Shown: positions 1-5,254 of the stretch, one piece after another
How the letters are laid out: every line of letters begins with the position of its first letter
How positions within the stretch are numbered: the stretch's first letter is position 1
From: an uncultured Francisella sp.
GTDB lineage: Bacteria > Pseudomonadota > Gammaproteobacteria > Burkholderiales > Neisseriaceae
Direction: 5' to 3'
Assembly (NCBI GenBank): GCA_905373555.1
Contig: CAJPTP010000040.1
Location: 1-7,978 of the forward strand
Length of the DNA stretch: 7,978 nucleotides
The notes under the pieces: model-generated
Database searches by the model: none
Told to the model about the DNA's origin: nothing
Seen by the model: only the letters and a program-made list of their open reading frames with translations
Position numbers and translations under genes: made by a program

Positions 1-533
1 CTTTTTTGACCGTCAATCAAAAACGGCGAGCCCGGCGCCGTCGCCTTCGTTGGCCCCTTTTGAGGCCGGCGCGGCGTCGGCGTTGAATCGGCGCGTTGCG
101 CTTCGTTGTCGCGGGCCTGCGGCATGACTTTGATTCGGCGATTGCGAAATGAGGAGGGGAATTGTGCCCGCGCGGCGCGCCGGGCGGCGTCGGGCGCGTT
201 GCGCGCCCCGGTTTTTCGCGATGGGCGCGACTGTTTTGGTTGGAAGCGGCAAGCTTCGGCCCAAGCGGAATGGGCGGGGTTCGGCCCGCGCGGGCTGGAC
301 GCGAGCAATCCTGCCGCGATGAAAAAACGATCCTCCGCCGCATGCGCCCGGGGCCGGCCATGGGGCATGGCTGCGGCGCAATAGGGATCCGGCGCTTTGA
401 TTCGCCGCTTTGATCCGGCGCGCGCTTCCCTTGCTCAAAAACCTTGCTTCTGGGCGTTTTGTGTTTCGTTCGCTCGCGTTTTTGCGTTTTTGCGCAAAGC
501 GGCCGGCGAATCGCTTTGCGATGCGCCTTTGCG
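1..533. other. Non-coding stretch upstream of ndk
   Basis: I see no convincing gene here. Open frames exist on both strands, but they are Arg/Ala/Pro-rich, resemble no family I know, and are what GC-rich DNA produces by chance. One GTG frame (164-322, 52 residues) has an AGGAGG-type sequence at 152-157, but its product is arginine-rich low-complexity and I do not call it. The stretch holds a small inverted repeat at 6-16 (TTGAC-C-GTCAA), three copies of GATCCGGC (386-393, 412-419 and 546-553, the last inside the ndk promoter spacer), and an inverted repeat at 493-520 listed separately. The upstream gene lies outside the window. Confidence 0.6.
493..520. repeat. Inverted repeat upstream of the ndk promoter
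   Basis: Two perfect 9-base arms, CGCAAAGCG (493-501) and CGCTTTGCG (512-520), flank a 10-base loop. The left arm overlaps the palindrome TTTGCGCAAA (489-498). There is no T-run after the right arm, so it is not an intrinsic terminator for rightward transcription. It ends 13 bases before the proposed ndk -35 box, a position that would suit a regulator-binding site. That role is inference. Confidence 0.4.
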
Positions 534-563
534 TTGCGGGCGTTGGATCCGGCACGCTATGAT
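534..563 (+). promoter_or_regulatory. Probable sigma-70 promoter of ndk
   Basis: TATGAT at 558-563 matches the -10 consensus at 5 of 6 positions, and TTGCGG at 534-539 is a weak -35 (TTG matches) with an 18-base spacer. Transcription would start near 570 and give a leader of about 87 bases before the ndk ATG. The spacer contains one of the three GATCCGGC words of this region. No better candidate is visible between here and the gene. Confidence 0.45.
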
Positions 564-656
564 GCGGCGCAATGCGGCGAGCCTTGAGCGCCGCGCCCGC
601 AACCACACACCATCGCCGCAGGCCCAAGGGGCCCCGGCGCAAAGGAACATCCGACA

Positions 657-1082
657 ATGGCCATCGAAAGAACGCTCTCCATCGTCAAGCCCGACGCCGT
701 GAGCCAAAACGTGATCGGCAAAATCTACGCCCGCTTCGAGCAAGAGGGCTTGAAAATCGTCGCCGCCAAAATGAAGCGGCTGTCCCGCCTCGAAGCCGAG
801 GGCTTTTACGACGTGCACCGCGACAAGCCCTTTTTCTCCGAGCTGGTGGACTTCATGACCCAAGGCCCCGTGATGATCCAAGTGCTCGAAGGCGAGAACG
901 CGATCGCCCGCAACCGCGAGATCATGGGCGCGACCAACCCCGAGAAGGCCGCCGAGGGCACGCTGCGCAAGCTGTACGCGAGCTCCATCCAAAACAACGC
1001 GGTGCACGGCTCCGACGCCCCCGAGACGGCGGCGCGCGAGATCAAGTATTTCTTCAGCGAAATCGAGATCTTCTCCCGCTGA
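657..1082 (+). CDS. ndk: Nucleoside diphosphate kinase
   Basis: Ndk moves the gamma phosphate from ATP to nucleoside diphosphates through a phosphohistidine intermediate, keeping the cytoplasmic (d)NTP pools balanced. The 141-residue product is the usual bacterial length. It begins with the family's TLSIVKPDAV stretch (Lys11 at the nucleotide-phosphate site) and carries the active-site signature NNAVHGSD, in which His117 is the catalytic histidine in E. coli numbering. Arg104 and Asn114 of the phosphate site are also in place. The ATG is preceded by AAAGGAA at 641-647 with 9 bases of spacing, which supports this start. It appears to be a single-gene transcript: a promoter lies about 90 bases upstream and a strong terminator 27 bases downstream. 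Nothing is missing or unusual. Confidence 0.98.
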   Translation: MAIERTLSIVKPDAVSQNVIGKIYARFEQEGLKIVAAKMKRLSRLEAEGFYDVHRDKPFFSELVDFMTQGPVMIQVLEGENAIARNREIMGATNPEKAAEGTLRKLYASSIQNNAVHGSDAPETAAREIKYFFSEIEIFSR

Positions 1083-1108
1083 ATCGCGCCGGGAAGGATT
1101 GGAGCGAT

Positions 1109-1134
1109 CAGGCGCCTGCGGGCGCCTGTTTTTT
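1109..1134 (+). terminator. Intrinsic terminator of ndk
   Basis: A perfect 8-bp stem, CAGGCGCC (1109-1116) and GGCGCCTG (1121-1128), has a TGCG tetraloop and is followed directly by six T (1129-1134). It begins 27 bases after the ndk stop and should release the ndk transcript. Confidence 0.93.
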
Positions 1135-1370
1135 ATTGCATTCGGCATTGCGTTTTTTTCTGTCATTTCGACCTCAAGTGTTTTCCCTGCGCAGGCTCTT
1201 GTTTTTGCATCGGGGATGATTTGCGGCTTGGGCCGCGAAGAAAAAAGAAGCGCAAAGAGGCGAAGAAGCGCCCGGCGCCGAGCGCGCCCGCGGGCCCTCT
1301 GATCCTTCACAAGGTATCAATTGCGCGCCCCGACGCCCCGGGTTCGGATCTCGGTTTTGGGGGGAAATAG
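1135..1370. other. Gap between convergent ndk and ldt
   Basis: No gene is supported here. A 67-codon frame beginning at a TTG (1099) starts before the ndk terminator hairpin, encodes a short hydrophobic run then a Lys/Arg-rich tail, and lacks a ribosome binding site. A small hairpin (GCGGC 1223-1227, GCCGC 1232-1236) has no T-run on the correct side on either strand. The region separates two convergent genes, each with its own terminator. Confidence 0.6.
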
Positions 1371-1399
1371 AAAAAGGCGGGGCCGGGCCTCGCCTTTTT
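1371..1399 (-). terminator. Bidirectional intrinsic terminator of ldt
   Basis: The arms AAAAAGGCG (1371-1379) and CGCCTTTTT (1391-1399) are a perfect 9-bp inverted repeat. Inner GC pairs (1381-1383 with 1387-1389) extend the stem further. Read on the minus strand, the hairpin lies 31 bases after the ldt stop codon and is followed by CTATTT. Read on the plus strand, T-rich sequence follows. The A-stem/T-tail shape is typical of terminators working in both directions, so it would also catch read-through from ndk. Confidence 0.88.
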
Positions 1400-1430
1400 C
1401 TTTGCCTTTTGGCTTTCTTTCAAGCCCGCC

Positions 1431-2591
1431 TTAGTCCATGGAGCCCAAGTCGCCGTAGGAACCCAACATGCGCCCGTGGGTCGGGGCCGCCGGGGCGGAA
1501 GCCTGGGCGGGCCGGGGCGCGGGTTCGGCGTAAACGGGCTCGAAGGACGCCTCGACCACCCGCGGTTGCGCCGCGGCGCGCTCCGGTCGAGCGGGCGCCG
1601 GGCGCGAGGCCGCGTCGACGAAATCGATGGTTCCCGCGTCGGGGTCGCGCCGGGGCGCCGACGCGGCTTTGACCTTGCGCGCGGCCCGGCGCGACGCCGC
1701 GGCGGCGTCGATGTCTTGGGCCAAGGCCAGAGCCTCGGCTTGGGCGGCCCTCTTGGCTCGGGCCGAGGACTGCGACGGCCTGTATTTGCGGCCCGTCGCC
1801 CCGCCCCACGTTCCGTCGGCGAACGTGCGCGGCCGGCCCAGCCCCTGCGTCCACAGCAAAGTGGAAAGGGCCCCCGTCGGGGCGGCGTCGTTGCAGGTCA
1901 GGCACAACGGCTTTTTGCGCGCCATGGCGAAGATCTTGTCGGGATCCATCTTGTATTCGTAGCCGCGCGCGGCCATCCAGTCTTTCAGCGCGGCTTCGAT
2001 CTTGTCGCGGTCGAGCGAGCCCCAGCCGTAGGGGTCGCCGAACACGGCCAGCCACAGATTGCCTTTGGCGTCTTGGTTGAGCAAATAGCGCTGGTAGACC
2101 ACCGACACGGGGTTGCCGCGCTGCGCGTGGGCCGAGATTTCCAAGGCGTTTTGGTCTTCCATGCGCACGCAGCCGTGCGAAAGCACCGCAGGCAGCAAAT
2201 AAGGCTGGTTGGTGCCGTGCATGCCGTAAGCCTTGCCGGGCGGGCCGAAATGCACGAACGCCGCCCCCGTGGCGCGGTTGCTCGACCTGCCGCGCTTGCC
2301 GTGGATGATCCATTCGCCCACGGGCGTGGGCGTGACGCTGCGGCCCACGCCGATGGGGTAGGCGTGGTCGAACACCCCGTCTTCGTAGACATGAAGGCGA
2401 AGCTGCGGAACGTTGATCACGATGTGCCGGCCAAAGTGCGCGACGGGCGCGTCGGGCAGAAGATCGGCCGCGGCCGCGGCTTGAGCGGCGGCGGCCAAGC
2501 ATGCGGCCCAAGCCAAATTGCGGGCGGCTTTGAGCAGGCCGCCGCGCTGCGCGCCAACGGCGCGGGCGCGTGGGAAAGGGCTATTGTTCAT
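1431..2591 (-). CDS. Exported L,D-transpeptidase (ErfK/YbiS/YkuD family)
   Basis: This is a periplasmic enzyme expected to act on peptidoglycan stem peptides, making 3-3 crosslinks or anchoring proteins to the wall; which reaction cannot be read from sequence. From the chosen ATG the product is 386 residues. The N-terminus has several arginines, an alanine-rich hydrophobic run at about 26-40 and a probable signal peptidase I site near residue 42 (AAA-AD). The catalytic domain spans about 55-185. It includes TPTPVGEW (87-94), GMHG (123-126) and the signature SHGCVRM (138-144) with catalytic Cys141. After the domain come a CLTC pair (Cys230, Cys233) and about 120 residues of Ala/Arg/Pro-rich, probably disordered tail. 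The frame stays open to an ATG at 2723, and another ATG lies at 2609. I prefer 2591 because it puts the signal peptide near the start and because the likely promoter -10 (2692-2697) lies inside the longer version. No clear ribosome binding site separates 2591 from 2609. The gene runs opposite to its neighbours and has its own promoter and terminator. Confidence 0.9.
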   Translation of the reverse strand: MNNSPFPRARAVGAQRGGLLKAARNLAWAACLAAAAQAAAAADLLPDAPVAHFGRHIVINVPQLRLHVYEDGVFDHAYPIGVGRSVTPTPVGEWIIHGKRGRSSNRATGAAFVHFGPPGKAYGMHGTNQPYLLPAVLSHGCVRMEDQNALEISAHAQRGNPVSVVYQRYLLNQDAKGNLWLAVFGDPYGWGSLDRDKIEAALKDWMAARGYEYKMDPDKIFAMARKKPLCLTCNDAAPTGALSTLLWTQGLGRPRTFADGTWGGATGRKYRPSQSSARAKRAAQAEALALAQDIDAAAASRRAARKVKAASAPRRDPDAGTIDFVDAASRPAPARPERAAAQPRVVEASFEPVYAEPAPRPAQASAPAAPTHGRMLGSYGDLGSMD

Positions 2592-2691
2592 CTTTGACGC
2601 CAACGGCATGTTCGGCCAAGGGAAGGGCGCGGGCCGTCGCAAACCGCGCCGATGGCCGGGGAAAACCGCTCGCGTTTGCGGGGCGAATGGG

Positions 2692-2720
2692 ATTGTATCG
2701 AATAATGCGCCGCGCATAAA
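2692..2720 (-). promoter_or_regulatory. Possible promoter of the L,D-transpeptidase gene
   Basis: On the minus strand TACAAT (2692-2697) matches the -10 consensus at 5 of 6 positions. TTTATG (2715-2720) is a poor -35 with 17 bases of spacing. The segment is a small AT-rich pocket in very GC-rich DNA. Transcription would begin near 2685, upstream of the ATGs at 2609 and 2591 but downstream of the one at 2723, which argues against the longest possible protein. Confidence 0.4.
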
Positions 2721-2749
2721 CATAACGCGCCGCGCAAAAGCCGAGCGGC

Positions 2750-2812
2750 GCTCCGGGCGCTCCGGGCGCTCCGGGCGCTCCGGGCGCTCCGGGCGCTCCG
2801 GGCGCTCAGGGC
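2750..2812. repeat. 9-bp tandem repeat, six perfect copies plus one variant
   Basis: The unit GCTCCGGGC occurs six times without change (2750-2803) and a seventh time as GCTCAGGGC (2804-2812). The unit length is a multiple of three. One plus-strand frame would read Ser-Gly-Arg repeats, and the frame shared with rlmN would read Gly-Ala-Pro repeats. The rlmN promoter lies downstream of it, so I consider it untranslated. It sits between the two divergent promoters, about 30 bases behind the ldt -35 and about 70 bases upstream of the rlmN -10. Confidence 0.95.
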
Positions 2813-2861
2813 GCGTCCGGCGCGGCGCGATGGCGCGGCTTGGCGCGCGTTGCGGGCGCGC

Positions 2862-2889
2862 CTTTCATGGGCGACCGCTATGTTATAAT
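2862..2889 (+). promoter_or_regulatory. Extended -10 promoter of the rlmN operon
   Basis: A perfect TATAAT (2884-2889) is preceded by TG plus one base (2881-2883), giving an extended -10, the best promoter element in the window. The -35 is weak: CTTTCA at 2862-2867 with 16 bases of spacing. This is acceptable for an extended -10 promoter. Transcription should start near 2895-2897, leaving a leader of about 210 bases before the rlmN start. It would drive rlmN, pilW and the rodZ-like gene. Confidence 0.8.
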
Positions 2890-2893
2890 CGCG

Positions 2894-2921
2894 GGCTCTG
2901 TTAGAGCCTTGAATTCAAGGC
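2894..2921 (+). promoter_or_regulatory. Two overlapping hairpins at the start of the rlmN transcript
   Basis: Hairpin A is GGCTCT (2894-2899), loop GTT, AGAGCC (2903-2908). Hairpin B is the perfect 16-base palindrome GCCTTGAATTCAAGGC (2906-2921), which folds as a 6-bp stem with an AATT loop. The two share GCC at 2906-2908, so both cannot form fully at once. Hairpin A would begin at or next to the predicted +1. Possible roles are an operator for a dimeric regulator (palindrome B as DNA) or a 5' structure that protects the mRNA. The sequence does not decide between them. Confidence 0.5.
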
Positions 2922-3106
2922 CAATGCCGGTTCGCGGCCCGATCCCTTGGGGGCGGCGCCCTTTCGGCCGGCTTCGGCTTGGGGGTGTTTGCCCTCTCTT
3001 TCTTTGCGTCGCCGCCTTGGCGCGCCGGCGCAAGGCCGGATTTGGGCGGCCCCTTTGTTTTTCGGCGTTTGCCCCGCGTTGGCGCGTCGCTTTGAGTGTT
3101 GTTTTG

Positions 3107-4399
3107 ATGGATTCGTCGAATTTCGCCGCCGCGCCCGCGGATTTGGTTCCCGCCGGGGCTCAAGGCGCATCGCCGCTTGAGGCGGCCCCTCGCCGTTTGG
3201 GCCCGCAAGACGCCCCCGCGCTGCCCGTTTTTTTCGAGCGTTTTTCGGGCGCGCGCGCCTCGGGCGCCCCGGGCTTGGGCGAATCGGGCGCCCCCGATCG
3301 CGCGGGCGCCGTGAACCTTCTGGGCTTGGATGACGAGAAGCTGCTGGAGTTTGTCCAAGGCATGGGGGAAAAAACCTTCCGGGCGCGCCAGCTGATGCGC
3401 TGGATCCACCAAAGCGGCTGCGACGATTTCGCCGTCATGACCGATTTGGCGAAGGCGTTTCGCGCCAAGCTCGAGGGCGTCGCCCGGGTTCGGGCGCCCG
3501 CGCTGCTGCGCGAGCAGGGATCGCGCGACGGCACGCGCAAGTGGCTGCTGGACATGGGCGGGGGCAATGCGGTGGAAACCGTCTATATTCCCGAGCAAGA
3601 CCGCGGCACCTTGTGCGTGTCCTCGCAAATCGGCTGCGCCTTGGAGTGCCGCTTTTGCGCCACGGGCCGGCAGGGCTTCAACCGCAACCTCTCGGCCGCC
3701 GAGATCATCGGCCAGCTGTGGTGGGCGCACAAGCGCTTGGACTCCACCCCCAAGCAAGAGCGCAAGATTTCCAACGTGGTGCTGATGGGCATGGGCGAGC
3801 CCTTGGCCAATTACGCCAACGTCGTGACGGCTTGCCGGCTGATGCTCGACGACAACGGCTACAAGATGAGCCGCCGGCGCGTCACCGTCTCGACCTCGGG
3901 CATGGTGCCGCAGATCGACCGGCTCGCGCGCGACTGCCCCGTGGCGCTGGCGGTGTCGCTGCACGCGCCCAACGACGAGATTCGCGACAGGCTCGTGCCG
4001 CTGAACAAAAAATACCCCATGCGCGAGCTGCTCTCCGCATGTCTAAGATACTTGGAGTTCGCCCCGCGCAACTTCATCACTTTCGAGTACGTTTTGCTTT
4101 CGGGGGTCAACGACCGGCCCGAGCACATGCGCGAGCTGCTGCGCGCCGTGCGCGGCGTGCCGTGCAAGTTCAACCTGATTCCGTTCAACGATTTCGAGGG
4201 CTCGGGCTTCAAGACGCCCTCGGATGACGCCGTGGATTTCTGCCGCAAGTTCTTGCTCGACAACGGGATCATGACCACGGTCAGGCGCGCGCGCGGCGAC
4301 GACATCGACGCGGCCTGCGGCCAGCTGGCGGGAAAAGTCAAGGACAAAACGGGGCGCGCCGCCGCCAAGGCCCAAGCCCCATTCGGAGCCGCTTCATGA
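3107..4399 (+). CDS. rlmN: Dual-specificity 23S rRNA/tRNA adenine-C2 methyltransferase RlmN
   Basis: RlmN is a radical-SAM enzyme that methylates C2 of A2503 in 23S rRNA and of A37 in some tRNAs, tuning peptidyl-transfer and decoding accuracy. The 430-residue product carries the [4Fe-4S] motif at Cys177, Cys181 and Cys184 (CALECRFC), the partner Cys170 (as E. coli Cys118) and the methyl-carrying Cys404 in DIDAACGQLAG (as E. coli Cys355). SAM-site motifs MGMGEPL and SLHAPNDEIRD are present. The recognisable protein begins at about residue 69 (VNLLGLDD). Residues 1-68 are an Ala/Pro/Gly-rich extension not seen in E. coli RlmN (384 residues). I chose the ATG at 3107 because codons upstream of it become rich in T and look non-coding, and the frame further up crosses the promoter. 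A GTG at 3311 would give a conventional N-terminus but has no ribosome binding site. The stop overlaps the pilW start as ATGA. Confidence 0.95.
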   Translation: MDSSNFAAAPADLVPAGAQGASPLEAAPRRLGPQDAPALPVFFERFSGARASGAPGLGESGAPDRAGAVNLLGLDDEKLLEFVQGMGEKTFRARQLMRWIHQSGCDDFAVMTDLAKAFRAKLEGVARVRAPALLREQGSRDGTRKWLLDMGGGNAVETVYIPEQDRGTLCVSSQIGCALECRFCATGRQGFNRNLSAAEIIGQLWWAHKRLDSTPKQERKISNVVLMGMGEPLANYANVVTACRLMLDDNGYKMSRRRVTVSTSGMVPQIDRLARDCPVALAVSLHAPNDEIRDRLVPLNKKYPMRELLSACLRYLEFAPRNFITFEYVLLSGVNDRPEHMRELLRAVRGVPCKFNLIPFNDFEGSGFKTPSDDAVDFCRKFLLDNGIMTTVRRARGDDIDAACGQLAGKVKDKTGRAAAKAQAPFGAAS

Positions 4400-5205
4400 G
4401 CATTTCGAACCGCTTCGCCGCGCGCGCGGCGGGGGGCTTGCGCGCATTCGCATGGCTCGCCGCCGCTTTTGTCGCGGCGTCTTGCACGATCTACACGTCG
4501 GCGAGGCCGGATTTGCGCGAGCAGTCGGGCACGGAGCGCCGCGCGGAGCTGGCGCAGATCAAGGCGCGCATGGCGGTGCAGTACATGAAGCAGCAGGATT
4601 TCCGGGGCGCCATGTCCGCCTCCGACGAGGCGGTCAAGGCCGACCCCGGATCCGACATGGCGTGGATGGTGCGCGCCTACGTGCGCCAAGAGCTGGGCGA
4701 TCTGGCCCAAGCCGAGGCGAGCTACCGCAGGGCGCTGGGCCTCAAGCCCGGCAGCGCCGAGATCAACAACAACTTCGGCTGGTTTCTGTGCGACGGGGCC
4801 AACAGGCCGGCCGAGTCGATCGGCTATTTCGACCGCGCCTTGTCCGACCCGACCTACGCGCAGCCGCACATCGCTTACATGAACAAGGCGGTGTGCCAAG
4901 GCCGCTCGGGCGACTTGGCGGGGGCCGACGACAGCTTCCGCAAGGCCGAGACCTTGAGCCCCAACTTCGCCCCGATCTATCGGCAAAAGGCCGACCTGTA
5001 TCTGGAAAACGGCGACTCCGCCACGGCGACCCAGCTGTTCAACAAGTTCCAGGAAATGGCGCCGCAGATGGGGCCGGATGACCTCTACGTGGGCTGGAAG
5101 ATCGCCAACGCCCGGGGCGACACCCAAGCCGCCTACGACTACGAGGCCCAGCTGCGCACGCGCTATCCGCTTTCCAAAGCGATGAAGAAAATTTTGAACC
5201 CGTAA
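4396..5205 (+). CDS. pilW: Type IV pilus biogenesis/stability lipoprotein PilW (PilF-like)
   Basis: PilW/PilF proteins are TPR lipoproteins of the outer membrane that act as pilotins for assembling the PilQ secretin, or stabilise pilus fibres (established in Pseudomonas PilF and Neisseria PilW). The 269-residue product has a basic N-terminus, a hydrophobic stretch and a lipobox-like AASC ending at Cys30. This is slightly atypical because alanine, not leucine, is at -3. Five or so TPR-like repeats follow over roughly 50-225, for example GDLAQAEASYRRALGLKP at 101-118. The NNNFGWFLC stretch (124-132) matches the family's characteristic block in the third repeat. The ATG overlaps the rlmN stop by four bases and has GGAG at 4385-4388, so translation is probably coupled. 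The rlmN-pilW pair is common in beta- and gammaproteobacteria. No other pilus gene is in the window. Confidence 0.92.
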   Translation: MSISNRFAARAAGGLRAFAWLAAAFVAASCTIYTSARPDLREQSGTERRAELAQIKARMAVQYMKQQDFRGAMSASDEAVKADPGSDMAWMVRAYVRQELGDLAQAEASYRRALGLKPGSAEINNNFGWFLCDGANRPAESIGYFDRALSDPTYAQPHIAYMNKAVCQGRSGDLAGADDSFRKAETLSPNFAPIYRQKADLYLENGDSATATQLFNKFQEMAPQMGPDDLYVGWKIANARGDTQAAYDYEAQLRTRYPLSKAMKKILNP

Positions 5206-5212
5206 CCGCGGG

Positions 5213-5233
5213 GCCGGGCGGCGTCCGCCCGGC
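5213..5233 (+). promoter_or_regulatory. GC hairpin between pilW and the rodZ-like gene
   Basis: GCCGGGCGG (5213-5221) and CCGCCCGGC (5225-5233) form a perfect 9-bp stem with a CGT loop, 7 bases after the pilW stop and 21 bases before the next ATG. There is no T-run after it, so it is probably not an intrinsic terminator. A role in mRNA stability, RNA processing or setting the relative expression of the two genes is inference. Confidence 0.5.
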
Positions 5234-5254
5234 TTGGCGAAAGCGTTTCGACCT

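Noticed and set aside
6..16. TTGAC-C-GTCAA inverted repeat as a terminator of an upstream gene
   Set aside because: The one-base loop cannot form an RNA hairpin without losing pairs, and the sequence on the left is cut off by the window edge.
152..322. AGGAGG-type ribosome site followed by a GTG frame of 52 residues
   Set aside because: The product is arginine-rich low-complexity sequence and codon use is not like the real genes. One good ribosome-site match in 500 bases can be chance.
13..657. 214-codon minus-strand open frame opposite the ndk upstream region
   Set aside because: Its start codon is the reverse complement of the ndk ATG, its product is Arg/Ala/Pro-rich with no family resemblance, and it covers the probable ndk promoter. 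Long open frames by chance are expected at this GC content.
435..1310. 291-codon minus-strand frame across ndk
   Set aside because: It lies opposite ndk, whose function and reading frame are certain, and it has no recognisable domain.
1420..2597. Long frames on both strands overlapping ldt
   Set aside because: They mirror the codon bias of the L,D-transpeptidase frame, which carries the SHGCVRM active site.
2750..2812. CRISPR array
   Set aside because: The repeats are 9 bases long and directly adjacent with no spacers, so this is a simple tandem repeat.
2840..3106. Extending rlmN upstream to a TTG at 2840 or an ATG at 2924
   Set aside because: The frame to 2840 would cross the extended -10 promoter. 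The ATG at 2924 has an AAGG only 3 bases away, and codons from 2924 to 3106 are rich in T-ending and Cys/Phe/Arg codons unlike the rest of the gene.
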